Below are positions 1 through 9,404 of a stretch of DNA of 64,000 nt, in pieces. Position numbers and translations under genes: made by a program. The DNA is taken from NCBI RefSeq assembly GCF_012567955.1, contig NZ_CP046186.1:76799-140798 (forward strand), written 5' to 3'. The DNA is from Enterobacteriaceae endosymbiont of Donacia bicoloricornis. GTDB taxonomy: Bacteria; Pseudomonadota; Gammaproteobacteria; Enterobacterales; Enterobacteriaceae. Under the pieces are notes generated by a model, which saw only the letters and a list, made by a program, of their open reading frames with translations, was not told the origin of the DNA and ran no database searches. The stretch's first letter is position 1, and each line of letters begins with the position of its first letter.

Positions 1-38
1 AATAATAATTAATATATTTTAAAAAATTTTACAATTTT

Positions 39-992
39 ATGTATAAAATAATAAATAATAAAATAATAATCATTCCATCTACTATTGAAACTCAAAGAAT
101 TGATAATTTTTTAATAAATAAATTTAAAAATGTTCCTAAAAGTAGAATATATAAAATGTTAAGAACAGGAAAAATAAAAGTTAATAAAAAAAAAATATCT
201 CCAAATTTTAAAATTAAATCTCAAGATAAGATCAAAATTCCTTTTATTTATATAAATAAAATTAAACCTGTTAAATATAATATAACATTAAGTAAAATAA
301 AATTTTTTAAAAAAATGATTATTTATGAAGATAAATATATTTTAGCTATAAATAAACCATCTGGAATAGCAGTACACGGAGGTAGTGGTATCAATTATGG
401 TATTATTGAAAATTTTAGATTTTTATTAAAAAAAATAAAATTTTTAGAACTTGTACACAGAATTGATAAAGAAACTTCTGGTGTTTTATTAATGGCTAAA
501 AAAAGAACAGTATTAAAAATACTCCAACAACAATTATCAGAAAAAAAAGTATTTAAAGAATATATAGCTCTAGTTAAAGGAAATTGTTTTGAAAAAAAAA
601 ATATTTATATTAAAAATTTTTTAATAAAAAATTTTTTAAATAAAAAAGTTAAGGTAAAGATACATAATAATAAAGGTAAATATTCAGAAACTAAATTTAA
701 AATAATAAAAAATTATAAAAATTTTATGTTAATAAAAATTAATCCTCTAACTGGAAGAACCCACCAAATTAGAGTTCATTTGTCTCATTTAAATTATCCT
801 ATAATTAATGATCAAAGATATGGTAATAATAATTTAAATCTAAAATTTAGACAAAATTTTTGTGTAAATAGATTATTTTTACATGCAAAAAGTATACAAT
901 TAATACATCCCATTAATAACAAAAAAATTAAAATTTATGCTCCATTAAGTTATGAATTAAGTAACTGTTTATTAAACTTAAAACAATATTAA
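39..992 (+). CDS. rluC: 23S rRNA pseudouridine synthase C (RluC)
   Basis: Converts specific uridines of 23S rRNA (positions 955, 2504 and 2580 in E. coli) to pseudouridine. The 317-residue product matches the usual length of about 319. An N-terminal S4-like RNA-binding region (about residues 15-75, with QRIDNFL and VNKKKI) precedes the RluA-type catalytic domain. The catalytic Asp lies in the HRIDKETSG motif (Asp143), and the GRTHQIRVH motif follows near residue 245. It is the first gene of a block that follows the E. coli order rluC-rpmF-fab, about 100 bases before rpmF. The 38 bases to its left hold nothing recognisable. No Shine-Dalgarno sequence is evident, as for many genes here. Identification is by motif and synteny; confidence is high. 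Confidence 0.95.
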   Translation: MYKIINNKIIIIPSTIETQRIDNFLINKFKNVPKSRIYKMLRTGKIKVNKKKISPNFKIKSQDKIKIPFIYINKIKPVKYNITLSKIKFFKKMIIYEDKYILAINKPSGIAVHGGSGINYGIIENFRFLLKKIKFLELVHRIDKETSGVLLMAKKRTVLKILQQQLSEKKVFKEYIALVKGNCFEKKNIYIKNFLIKNFLNKKVKVKIHNNKGKYSETKFKIIKNYKNFMLIKINPLTGRTHQIRVHLSHLNYPIINDQRYGNNNLNLKFRQNFCVNRLFLHAKSIQLIHPINNKKIKIYAPLSYELSNCLLNLKQY

Positions 993-1089
993 ATAATATT
1001 GAATATATAAATAAACATATTTATAATATAAATTTAATAATAAAAAATTAAATTAAACTTAACAAAATAAAAAAAGGTATATAAATAAT

Positions 1090-1272
1090 ATGGCTGTACA
1101 AAAACATAAAAAATCAAGATCTAAAAGAGGGATGAGACGTTCTCATGATAAAATATTTCATAATAAATTTTTATTAATTAATAAAAAAACAGGTAAAAAA
1201 TATTTATTTCATCATATAACTGATGATGGTTTTTATAGGGGTAAACAAATTATAAATAAAAAAAATAAATAA
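1090..1272 (+). CDS. rpmF: 50S ribosomal protein L32
   Basis: Small basic protein of the large ribosomal subunit, 60 residues against about 57 in E. coli. The N-terminus MAVQKHKKSRSKRGMRRSHD is diagnostic, as is HHITDDGFYRGK near the C-terminus. The central part is Lys-rich, as usual for A+T-rich genomes. In E. coli rpmF is followed by plsX, fabH and fabD. Here fabD starts 27 bases after the stop, so plsX and fabH are missing from the interval. An AAAAGG-like element lies 13-18 bases upstream of the ATG. Confidence 0.97.
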   Translation: MAVQKHKKSRSKRGMRRSHDKIFHNKFLLINKKTGKKYLFHHITDDGFYRGKQIINKKNK

Positions 1273-1299
1273 TTATTAATTTTTTAAAAAATATAAAAT

Positions 1300-2264
1300 A
1301 TGAAAAAATTTGCTGCTATTTTCCCTGGACAGGGAACTCAGTTTATTGGAATGATATCTTCATTATATTATAAATATAAAATTATAAGAGATACTTTTAA
1401 TTTTGCTTCAGAAATTCTTAAATATGATTTATGGAATATTATTCAAAATGATCCACTAAAAAAATTAAATATAACATATTATACACAACCAGCTATTTTA
1501 ACTACATCTATAGCTATATATAGATTATGGATACAAAAAAATAATATATTACCTAATATAGTTACTGGATATAGTTTAGGAGAATATACTGCTATGGTAT
1601 GTAGTAATATTATTAGTTTCAAAGATGCAATTAAAATTGTAGAATATCGGGGTAGATTAATGTATAAAATATCATGCAATTTAAAAGATTTTTATGAAAA
1701 TGGATATTATATGCAAACTATTATTGGTTTAAAAAAAAAAAAATAACAAAAATTTGTAAAAAAATATCTACAAATAATAATATTATTTCAATATCTAATT
1801 ATAATTCATCTTATAATATTACAATTAGCGGAAATAAGTTAGCTATAATAAAAGCTATTAAAATATTTAAATCTTTAGGTGCATATATAATACCTATTAA
1901 TATAAATATACCTTCTCATTGTTTATTAATGAAACCTATGATATATGAATTTAAAAAATTTTTAGATAAAATTATTATTCATAAACCACAAATTAAATTT
2001 ATAAATAATTTAAATTGTAAATATGAAAAATCAGCTAAAATAATTAAAAAAAATCTAATAAAACAATTATATTCTACTGTTAATTGGATGGGGTGTATAA
2101 AATTTATAGAAAAAAAAAATATATCTAATATAATAGAATTTACCCCTAGAAGTATACTTAAAAAAATATCAAAAAAAATTTCTAAAAATATTAATATAGA
2201 TTCAATCTATAATACACAAACATTTCTGTTAACATCAGAAAAATATAAAATTTATAATAAATAA
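1300..2264 (+). pseudogene. fabD: malonyl-CoA:ACP transacylase (FabD), frameshifted at a poly(A) tract
   Basis: FabD loads malonyl groups onto acyl carrier protein for fatty-acid elongation. The first 148 codons read through the nucleophile motif GYSLGEY (Ser92, same number as E. coli; the preceding His is Tyr here) and Arg in YRGR, then stop at TAA 1744-1746 directly after an A13 run (1731-1743). The rest continues in the +1-shifted frame to 2264. It carries the catalytic-His motif IPSHCLLMKP and a normal FabD C-terminus. Adding one A gives an uninterrupted 321-residue protein whose junction (IIGL, four Lys, ITKICKK) aligns without a gap to E. coli IIGLDDASIAKACEE. Conservation on both sides suggests that the gene is under selection and may be rescued by slippage; a sequencing error in the homopolymer is the other explanation. 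fabG starts 1 base after the stop. Confidence 0.9.
1731..1743 (+). repeat. A13 homopolymer that shifts fabD out of frame
   Basis: Thirteen consecutive A residues followed immediately by TAA. With 13 A the fabD frame terminates; with 14 or 11 A it continues into the downstream half. Runs of this length are known slippage sites for RNA polymerase in A+T-rich endosymbionts. Confidence 0.9.
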
Positions 2265-2265
2265 T

Positions 2266-3015
2266 ATGTTAAATTTTAATTTAAAAAATAAAATAGCTTT
2301 AGTAACAGGAGCAAATAGAGGAATAGGCTATAATATAGCTACCACATTAATAAAATGTGGTGCCTATGTAATAGGCACATCAACTCATATTCATGGAATA
2401 AAAAAAATTAATAATTTTTTAGGTAAAAATGGTATTGGTTTATTTCTTGATCTAACAAATAAATCACCTTATATTATTAATAATTTAATTAGATATATAA
2501 TTAAAAATTTTCAAACTTTAGATATACTTGTGAATAATGCAGGAATTATATATGATAAACTTGTATTAAATATGAAAGATTATCAATGGGATAATGTTTT
2601 ACAGATTAATTTAACTTCTATTTTTAGAATTTGTAGAGAAGTTATTTATTATATGATAAAAAGATCATTTGGTCGTATAATTAATATTGGATCAATTATT
2701 GGAACAACTGGTAATGTAGGACAAGCTAATTACGCAGCATCAAAATCAGGAATTATTGGATTTAGTAGATCTTTAGCTAAAGAAGTAGCTTCAAAAGGTA
2801 TTACTGTAAATGTAATATCTCCTGGATATATTAAAACTGATATGACATCACATTTAAAAAAAAAAGATTATGATAATATCATTAAACAAATTCCGTCTAA
2901 ACGTTTTGGTTATCCTCAAGAAATAGCTGATGCTGTAATTTTTCTTGCTTCTGATAAAGCATCTTATATAACAGGAGAAATACTTAATATTAATGGTGGT
3001 TTATATATGGGATAA
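2266..3015 (+). CDS. fabG: 3-oxoacyl-[ACP] reductase (FabG)
   Basis: NADPH-dependent reduction of beta-ketoacyl-ACP, the first reductive step of each fatty-acid elongation cycle. Short-chain dehydrogenase fold, 249 residues (about 244 in E. coli). The TGANRGIG cofactor loop lies near residue 15 and the NNAG motif near residue 91. The catalytic Ser is in INIGSIIG and Tyr/Lys are in YAASK, followed by a conserved TGEILNINGG end. The start lies 1 base after the fabD stop, so translation is probably coupled. It is the third gene of the rpmF-fabD-fabG-acpP-fabF cluster, in E. coli order. Confidence 0.97.
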   Translation: MLNFNLKNKIALVTGANRGIGYNIATTLIKCGAYVIGTSTHIHGIKKINNFLGKNGIGLFLDLTNKSPYIINNLIRYIIKNFQTLDILVNNAGIIYDKLVLNMKDYQWDNVLQINLTSIFRICREVIYYMIKRSFGRIINIGSIIGTTGNVGQANYAASKSGIIGFSRSLAKEVASKGITVNVISPGYIKTDMTSHLKKKDYDNIIKQIPSKRFGYPQEIADAVIFLASDKASYITGEILNINGGLYMG

Positions 3016-3083
3016 TTTTATTATTATTTTATTATTTTAAATAAATTATTCTAAGATAATTTTATAGGAAAATATAAAAAAAT

Positions 3084-3323
3084 ATGAATAATTCTATTAC
3101 TAAACGTGTTAAAAAAATTATTATTGATCAGTTAGGAATAAAAAAAAAACATATTATTAATTCTTCTTCTTTTAAAAAAGATTTAGGAGCAGATTCTCTT
3201 GATACTATTGAAATTATGATGGCATTAGAAGAAGAATTTAATATTGAAATTTTAGATGAAGATGCTGAAAAAATTACTACTATTCAAGAGGCTATTAATT
3301 ATATTAATAATTATAAAAAATAA
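3084..3323 (+). CDS. acpP: acyl carrier protein
   Basis: Carries growing acyl chains on a phosphopantetheine arm. The 79-residue acidic protein has the canonical attachment motif [10 protein letters not shown], with the modified Ser at about residue 37, followed by MMALEEEF. There is a 68-base gap after fabG. An AGGAAA element about 14 bases upstream of the ATG may be the ribosome site. The length matches the family (78) and nothing is missing. Confidence 0.98.
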   Translation: MNNSITKRVKKIIIDQLGIKKKHIINSSSFKKDLGADSLDTIEIMMALEEEFNIEILDEDAEKITTIQEAINYINNYKK

Positions 3324-3423
3324 AATTTAATTATAATTCTGAAATTAAGAAAATAATATATTTTATTTTATTTCTATAATAATAAATTTTTAAATATGTA
3401 ATTTATATAGAAGAAAAAATATA

Positions 3424-4668
3424 ATGTTTAAACGTAGACGTGTAGTAATTACTGGTATTGGAATGATTACTCCAATAGGAAATACAATAGAATCTAATTG
3501 GCATAATCTTATTAATGGTAATAGTGGTATTAATTTAATTAATACTTTTAATACTACTCAATATAAAACTAAAATTGCTGGATTAATAAAAAATTTTAAC
3601 TATAAAAATAATTTTTCTAATGGAAAAAAGGAACATATTGATTTATTTATACAATATGGGTTAATTGCTTGTCAAGAAGCTATTAATAATGCTGGTTTAA
3701 TATTTAATAAATATAATAATTCTAGATTTGGAATTGCAATAGGTTCTGGATTAGGAGGTCTTAATTTAATAGAAAAAAATACTAAAATTTTATATAAAAA
3801 AGGTCCTAAAAAAATAACTCCATTTTTAATGACATCAACCCTTATGAATATGTTACCAGGAAATATTGCAATTAATTATAAATTAACAGGACCTAGTTTA
3901 GCTATTAGTACATCTTGTAGTTCTGGAATCAATAATATTGGTATAGCTTTTAAAATTATATCCTATAATGATGCTGATATTATGATAACTGGAGCATCAG
4001 AAAAAGCTGTAACTCCTTTAAGTTTAAGTGGTTTTTGTTCAATGAATGCTTTATCAAAAAGAAATCATGAACCACAAAAAGCAAGTAGACCTTGGGATAA
4101 AGATAGAGATGGATTTGTTCTTGGAGATGGAGCAGGTATTCTAATATTGGAGGAATATACTCATGCTAAAAAAAGAAATGCAAATATTTTTGCAGAATTA
4201 ATAGGTTTTGGTATGAGTAATGATGCATATCATATAACTTCACCACCTATAAATGGTAAAGGTGCACAATTAGCAATGTTTAATGCATTAAAAGATGCTA
4301 ATCTTAATCCTGAAAATATTAAATATATAAATGCACATGGTACATCAACAAAAATAGGAGATATAGCAGAAGTAAATGCTATTAAAAAAATTTTTAAAAA
4401 TAATTATTATAAATTATTTGTAAGTTCTACTAAATCAATTACTGGACATTTATTAGGTGCTGCTGGAGCAATTGAATCAATTTATTCTATTTTATCTTTA
4501 AAAAATCAAATAATTCCTCCTACAATTAATTTAGATAATCCTGATAAAAATTTAGATCTAGATTTTGTTCCTAAAATTTCACGAGATGTTCATAATATGA
4601 AATACGTATTATGTAATTCTTTTGGTTTTGGAGGTTCTAATGCTTCATTAATTTTTAAAAAAATATAA
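3424..4668 (+). CDS. fabF: 3-oxoacyl-[ACP] synthase II (FabF)
   Basis: Condensing enzyme that elongates acyl-ACP with malonyl-ACP. 414 residues, against 413 in E. coli. The Cys-His-His triad is visible: Cys165 in STSCSSG, His in NAHGTSTKIGD (about residue 305) and His in STKSITGHLLGAAGA (about residue 342). The glycine-rich C-terminus CNSFGFGGSNASL is intact. fabH is absent from its normal place upstream, so this enzyme (or FabB, if present elsewhere) may also start chains by decarboxylating malonyl-ACP; that is inference. In E. coli pabC and mltG follow; here a 94-base gap leads straight to tmk. Confidence 0.97.
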   Translation: MFKRRRVVITGIGMITPIGNTIESNWHNLINGNSGINLINTFNTTQYKTKIAGLIKNFNYKNNFSNGKKEHIDLFIQYGLIACQEAINNAGLIFNKYNNSRFGIAIGSGLGGLNLIEKNTKILYKKGPKKITPFLMTSTLMNMLPGNIAINYKLTGPSLAISTSCSSGINNIGIAFKIISYNDADIMITGASEKAVTPLSLSGFCSMNALSKRNHEPQKASRPWDKDRDGFVLGDGAGILILEEYTHAKKRNANIFAELIGFGMSNDAYHITSPPINGKGAQLAMFNALKDANLNPENIKYINAHGTSTKIGDIAEVNAIKKIFKNNYYKLFVSSTKSITGHLLGAAGAIESIYSILSLKNQIIPPTINLDNPDKNLDLDFVPKISRDVHNMKYVLCNSFGFGGSNASLIFKKI

Positions 4669-4762
4669 TATTAAAATATAAATTTTTAATTTTAAAAGTT
4701 TTATTTAAAATAAATAGATGATAAATATATCATATTAATAATGAATATTTTTTTAAAAAAAA

Positions 4763-5383
4763 ATGAATAATAAAAAATTTATTGTAGTAGAAGGAATAGA
4801 TGGTGCAGGAAAATCTACTATTTGTAATTATATTGTTAAATTATTAAATAATTTTAATATTAAAAATATTATTAAAACACATGAACCTGGAGGAACCCCA
4901 ATTGCAGAAAAATTAAGAAATATTATTAAATTTTCTCAAGAAGAAAAAATTTCTTATAAAACAGAATTATTATTAATATATGCAGCTAGATTACAATTAT
5001 TAGACAATATCATAAGAAAAAATGTTAATATAAATTGGATTATATCAGATAGATATGATTTATCTACTTATGCCTATCAAATAGGTGGAAGAAATATAAA
5101 TAAAAAAAATATATTATTTTTACAAAATTTTATCAAAAATAACATAAAGCCAGACATAACTATTTATTTAGATGTAAATCCCATAATTTCTTTACAAAGA
5201 ATAAATTTAAGAAATTATGATAGAATTGAAAAAGAATCTATAAGTTTCTTTTCTAGAGTAAGAATGTATTATTTAAAAATAGCAAAAAAAAATAAAACTA
5301 TAAAAATAGTTAATGCTAATAAGAATTTAAAAGATGTAAAGTTATCGGTAAAAAAAATTATTAACAAATTAATCTTCGTATAA
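4763..5383 (+). CDS. tmk: thymidylate kinase
   Basis: Phosphorylates dTMP to dTDP for DNA synthesis. 206 residues, against about 213. The P-loop EGIDGAGKST is near residue 10, followed by the EPGGTPIAEKLR segment and the ISDRYDLSTYAYQ motif that binds dTMP. The lid region (about residues 145-160) is Arg-rich. holB begins one base after the stop, so the two are probably translationally coupled, as in E. coli. Confidence 0.96.
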   Translation: MNNKKFIVVEGIDGAGKSTICNYIVKLLNNFNIKNIIKTHEPGGTPIAEKLRNIIKFSQEEKISYKTELLLIYAARLQLLDNIIRKNVNINWIISDRYDLSTYAYQIGGRNINKKNILFLQNFIKNNIKPDITIYLDVNPIISLQRINLRNYDRIEKESISFFSRVRMYYLKIAKKNKTIKIVNANKNLKDVKLSVKKIINKLIFV

Positions 5384-5384
5384 A

Positions 5385-6395
5385 ATGAAAAAATATCCTA
5401 TATTATTACCATGGTTAAATTTTTTTTATAAAAAAATAATTTTTCAATTTTTAAATAAAAAAAATTATAAAGCTTATGTTTTTTGTTCTTTAAATGAACT
5501 AAGTATAAATAGTTTAATTTATGCTTTAACTAAATGGATTTTTTGTATTAATAAAAAAAAAATATATAGTTGTTCTAAATGTCAAAATTGTATTTTAATA
5601 GACAAAAATATTCATCCTGATTTACATATTATTCAAAATAATAAAAAAACTAATAATATTCATATAGAATTAATTAGAGATCTTGCTGAGATTATTTCTT
5701 TATCATCTTATAAAGATGTTGGTAAGATTATATGGATTCCCTATGCTAAACAATTAAATATTTCATCTAGTAATGCTCTTTTAAAAATTTTAGAAGAACC
5801 TTCAGATAATATTTGGTTTTTTATACAATGTACTAATAAAAATGAATTATTACCAACAATATATAGTAGATGTCAATTTTGGGATATATATCCTCCTAAC
5901 GAAAAAATAGGTATATTATGGTTAAAAAAAAAACTACAAAATAATAAAATTTTTCAAAAAAAATCCATCCAAACTGCATTGCGTTTGTGTAATAATTCAC
6001 CAATTAATGCATATCAATTATTAAATAATATAATATGGAAAAATAGAAATATTCTATATACTATTTTTGTTTCCGCTCTAGAGGAGGATATAATGAAATT
6101 ATTATCTATTTTAAATAATAAAAATATTTTATTATATTTGAATTGGATTTATCTAATTTTACTGGATGTAATTAAAATTCATTTAAATATAGATAAAAAA
6201 TTTTTATATAATTTAGATCAAATATATTTTATAGATAAAATATCTAATTTAATTTTAATAGATAAAATTTTATTAATAACAAAAAAAATATTATTTTATA
6301 ATAATATTTTATTAAAAATTAATAATATTAATCATGAATTAGTATTAATTAATTTATTATTATCTATAGAAAAGATATATAAGTATGATAAATAA
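5385..6395 (+). CDS. holB: DNA polymerase III subunit delta' (HolB)
   Basis: Subunit of the clamp-loader complex that places the beta clamp on primed DNA. 336 residues (334 in E. coli). The zinc-module cysteines appear as CSKCQNC near residues 62-68, after which follow IWIPYAKQLNISSSNALLKILEEP (the family's sensor/SRC-like region is not canonical, as in delta' generally) and TIYSRCQFW. The C-terminal collar part is poorly conserved and rich in Ile, Asn and Lys. It lies between tmk and ptsG as in E. coli, except that tatD is missing from the interval. Confidence 0.92.
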   Translation: MKKYPILLPWLNFFYKKIIFQFLNKKNYKAYVFCSLNELSINSLIYALTKWIFCINKKKIYSCSKCQNCILIDKNIHPDLHIIQNNKKTNNIHIELIRDLAEIISLSSYKDVGKIIWIPYAKQLNISSSNALLKILEEPSDNIWFFIQCTNKNELLPTIYSRCQFWDIYPPNEKIGILWLKKKLQNNKIFQKKSIQTALRLCNNSPINAYQLLNNIIWKNRNILYTIFVSALEEDIMKLLSILNNKNILLYLNWIYLILLDVIKIHLNIDKKFLYNLDQIYFIDKISNLILIDKILLITKKILFYNNILLKINNINHELVLINLLLSIEKIYKYDK

Positions 6396-6440
6396 GTATA
6401 AATAATATTTATTAAATTTTTTCTTAAAATTAGGATATTA

Positions 6441-7901
6441 ATGATGTTTAATAACATATTCGCTAATATGCAAAAAATAGGTAAATCTTTAATGTTACCA
6501 GTATCTGTGTTACCTATCGCAGGAATATTATTAGGTATAGGTTCAGCTAATTTTTGGTGGGTACCTCATGTAGTTTCTAATATTATGGAAAAAACAGGTA
6601 GTTCTGTTTTTGCGAATATGCCATTAATTTTTTCTATTGGAATTTCTTTAGGATTTACTCAAAATAATGGTGTATCTGCATTAGCAGCTGTTGTATCTTA
6701 TGGTATTTTAACAAAAACTATTGAAGTTATGATTCCTATTTTATTACAAAATAATTTAACACAAGAGATAGTTATTCAAAAACATCTTGCAGATACAGGA
6801 GTATTAGGTGGCATTATTGCTGGTTCTATTGCTGCATATATGTTTAATCGTTTTCATAATATTAAGTTAGTTGATTATCTTGGTTTTTTTTCTGGTAGTC
6901 GTTTTATTCCTATTATTTCAGGATTTACATCAATTTTTATTGGTATATTATTATCCTTTATATGGATCCCAATTGGAAAAATAATACAATCTTTTTCATA
7001 TTGGGCGGCTTATCAAAATCCTGTATTTGCATTTAGTATTTATGGAATAATAGAAAGAATTTTATTACCTTTTGGTTTACATCATATTTGGAATGTACCA
7101 TTTCAAATGGAAATTGGTTCATTTACAAATATTTTTACTAAACAAATATATCATGGTGATATTGCAAGATATATTGCTGGGGACCCATCTGCAGGGAAAT
7201 TAGCAGGAGGTTTTTTATTTAAAATGTATGGATTACCAGGAGCAGCTATTGCTATATGGAAAACTGCAAAAAAAGAAAATAAAAAAAAAATTGGTAGTTT
7301 AATGTTTTCTGCAGCATTAACATCTTTTTTTACAGGGATTACTGAGCCAATAGAATTTTCTTTTATGTATGTAGCTCCATTATTATATATAATACATATT
7401 ATTTTATCAGGATTATCTTTTCCTATTTGTATTTTATTAGGGATGAGAAATGGAACAAGTTTTTCTCATGGATTAATTGATTTTATTATTTTAAGTGGAA
7501 ATGGTTCTAAAATATGGTTATTTCCGATTATAGGTATCATTTATACCATTATATATTTTAATATATTTAAAATAATAATTATTAAATTAAATTTACAAAC
7601 TCCAGGAAGAGAGAAAATACAAAATAATATATATAAAAAGAATTATATATCATTAAATTATGGAAAAAAATTAGTTGAAGCTTTTGGAGGGAAAAATAAT
7701 ATTACTAATTTAGATGCATGTATTACACGTTTACGTATAACTGTTATTAATACAAAAAAAGTTAATATAAAAAAACTAAAATTATTAGGAGCTTCTGCTA
7801 TTATTATTTCTGGGAATGGGGTTCAAGCAATATTTGGTACTAAATCGGATAATCTAAAAACAGAAATGAATAATTTTATAAAAAAAAATAATTATGAATA
7901 A
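6441..7901 (+). CDS. ptsG: PTS glucose transporter subunit IIBC (PtsG)
   Basis: Inner-membrane permease that imports and phosphorylates glucose. The 486-residue product has an N-terminal EIIC domain of about ten membrane segments (residues 15-390), with GFTEPIEF-like [12 protein letters not shown] and the conserved [17 protein letters not shown] segment. A linker with QTPGRE leads to the EIIB domain, where the phosphorylated Cys is in [10 protein letters not shown] (Cys427). No IIA domain is fused, so Crr would have to be encoded elsewhere. NagE and MalX are related, but the position after holB and before hinT matches ptsG. The last 8 bases overlap the start of hinT. Confidence 0.92.
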   Translation: MMFNNIFANMQKIGKSLMLPVSVLPIAGILLGIGSANFWWVPHVVSNIMEKTGSSVFANMPLIFSIGISLGFTQNNGVSALAAVVSYGILTKTIEVMIPILLQNNLTQEIVIQKHLADTGVLGGIIAGSIAAYMFNRFHNIKLVDYLGFFSGSRFIPIISGFTSIFIGILLSFIWIPIGKIIQSFSYWAAYQNPVFAFSIYGIIERILLPFGLHHIWNVPFQMEIGSFTNIFTKQIYHGDIARYIAGDPSAGKLAGGFLFKMYGLPGAAIAIWKTAKKENKKKIGSLMFSAALTSFFTGITEPIEFSFMYVAPLLYIIHIILSGLSFPICILLGMRNGTSFSHGLIDFIILSGNGSKIWLFPIIGIIYTIIYFNIFKIIIIKLNLQTPGREKIQNNIYKKNYISLNYGKKLVEAFGGKNNITNLDACITRLRITVINTKKVNIKKLKLLGASAIIISGNGVQAIFGTKSDNLKTEMNNFIKKNNYE

Positions 7902-8244
7902 TAAAAAAAATATATTTCAACAAATCTTATCTAAAGAAATCGTTACTGATTTTATTTATCAAGATGATTTAATAACAGCATTTAATGATATTAAACCGCA
8001 AAGTCCAATACATGTTTTAATTATACCAAATTTTTTTATAAAAACACTCAATAATGTTAATTACAAACATGAATTAGTCTTAGGAAGAATGTTGTTAGTT
8101 GCGTCTAAAATAGCAAAAAAAAAAAATATTGATAAATCTGGATATAGAATTGTTATTAATTGTAATAATGATGGGTGTCAAACAATATTTTATTTACACA
8201 TGCATTTATTAGGTGGAAGAAAAGGTAATAATATTTTTTTTTAA
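7894..8244 (+). CDS. hinT: HIT-family purine nucleoside phosphoramidase (HinT)
   Basis: HIT-domain hydrolase that cleaves AMP-lysine-type phosphoramidates in the cytoplasm. 116 residues (119 in E. coli). The family signature is His-x-His-x-His; here it reads [11 protein letters not shown]. The first His is replaced by Tyr100, while the middle, nucleophilic His102 and the last His104 remain. The substrate-side segment [17 protein letters not shown] is well conserved. The start overlaps the end of ptsG (ATGAATAATAA), which suggests coupling. In E. coli the gene also lies downstream of ptsG. A hairpin follows at 8292-8324. Confidence 0.93.
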   Translation: MNNKKNIFQQILSKEIVTDFIYQDDLITAFNDIKPQSPIHVLIIPNFFIKTLNNVNYKHELVLGRMLLVASKIAKKKNIDKSGYRIVINCNNDGCQTIFYLHMHLLGGRKGNNIFF

Positions 8245-8291
8245 AAATTATATCTTTTATAATTTAAAATTTTTTAAAACAAGTTTTAATA

Positions 8292-8324
8292 TTGCTATGT
8301 ATATATTAAAATAATACATAGCAA
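8292..8324. terminator. perfect 11-bp hairpin between convergent hinT and gapA
   Basis: Left arm TTGCTATGTAT (8292-8302) and right arm ATACATAGCAA (8314-8324) pair perfectly across an 11-base loop. The hairpin sits in the 97-base gap between hinT (+) and gapA (-), where a bidirectional terminator would be expected. There is no clean T-run on either side, so function is inferred from position and symmetry. Confidence 0.55.
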
Positions 8325-8341
8325 ATATTTATACTTTATCT

Positions 8342-9340
8342 TTATTTCGAAATATGTAAGATTAAATCTAATAATTTAGAAGAATATCCTGTTTCATTAT
8401 CATACCAAGCAATTAATTTAAAAAAATTATTATTAATAGCTATACTTGCTTTCTTATCAAAAATAGATATTAGTGTTGATCCATTAAAATCACTAGATAC
8501 TACATCATCTTTTGTATAACCAATAATTCCTTTCATATAATTTTGAGATGCAAATTTAATAACTTGATAAATATTTGATATTGTTGTTTTTTTCAAAATT
8601 TTAACAGTAAAATCAACAACAGAAACATTAGAAACAGGTACTCTTAATGATATTCCTGTTAATTTATTATTTAATTCTGGTAAAACAATGCCTACTGCTT
8701 TTGCAGCTCCAGTACTTGAAGGTATAATATTTTGATATGCACCCCTTCCTCCTCTCCAGTCCTTCATAGAAGGACTATCTACTGTTTTTTGGGTAGAAGT
8801 TACTGCATGAATAGTTGTCATTAAACCATTTTCAATAATAAAATTATCATTTATAATTTTAGCTAATGGAGCTAAACAATTAGTAGTACATGATGCATTA
8901 GAAACAATATTTTCTCCATTATAATTGTGAAAATTTACTCCTTTTACAAACATAGGAATTGAATTATCTTTAGGAGGAGCTGTAATAATAACTTTTTTAG
9001 CTCCTGCAATAATATGTTTTTTTGCTAATTCTTTTGTTAAGAAAATACCAGTAGATTCAATTACAACATCAATATTTAAATCATTCCATTTTAATTTACT
9101 CGGATCTATTTCAGAAAATACATGAATAATATTTTTATTTATAATTAAATTATTTTTATAAACTTTAATTTTTCCATTAAAAAGACCATGTGATGAATCA
9201 TACTTTATCATGTATGCCATATAATTTATTTCTAATAAATCATTAATAGCTATGATTTTAATTTTATTATTTTTTTGAGCAGCACGAAAAAAAATACGTC
9301 CTATTCTTCCAAATCCATTGATAGCAACTCTAATAGACAT
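8342..9340 (-). CDS. gapA: glyceraldehyde-3-phosphate dehydrogenase
   Basis: NAD-dependent glycolytic enzyme converting glyceraldehyde-3-phosphate to 1,3-bisphosphoglycerate. 332 residues (331 in E. coli). The Rossmann start [15 protein letters not shown] and the catalytic Cys in [15 protein letters not shown] (about residue 150) are intact, and the C-terminus [16 protein letters not shown] is typical. An AGGAG Shine-Dalgarno element sits just upstream of the ATG, one of the clearer ones in the window. Together with pgk, fbaA and tktA in this window it shows that lower glycolysis is kept. Confidence 0.98.
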   Translation of the reverse strand: MSIRVAINGFGRIGRIFFRAAQKNNKIKIIAINDLLEINYMAYMIKYDSSHGLFNGKIKVYKNNLIINKNIIHVFSEIDPSKLKWNDLNIDVVIESTGIFLTKELAKKHIIAGAKKVIITAPPKDNSIPMFVKGVNFHNYNGENIVSNASCTTNCLAPLAKIINDNFIIENGLMTTIHAVTSTQKTVDSPSMKDWRGGRGAYQNIIPSSTGAAKAVGIVLPELNNKLTGISLRVPVSNVSVVDFTVKILKKTTISNIYQVIKFASQNYMKGIIGYTKDDVVSSDFNGSTLISIFDKKASIAINNNFFKLIAWYDNETGYSSKLLDLILHISK

Positions 9341-9404
9341 CTAATTATCTCCTAATTATAAATATAAAATTATGAAAAAATAAAATTTTTATTTATTTAT
9401 AAAA

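Noticed and set aside
1479..1679. Minus-strand open frame across fabD
   Set aside because: It is a shadow of fabD with no family resemblance; the A+T-rich code leaves long antisense frames by chance.
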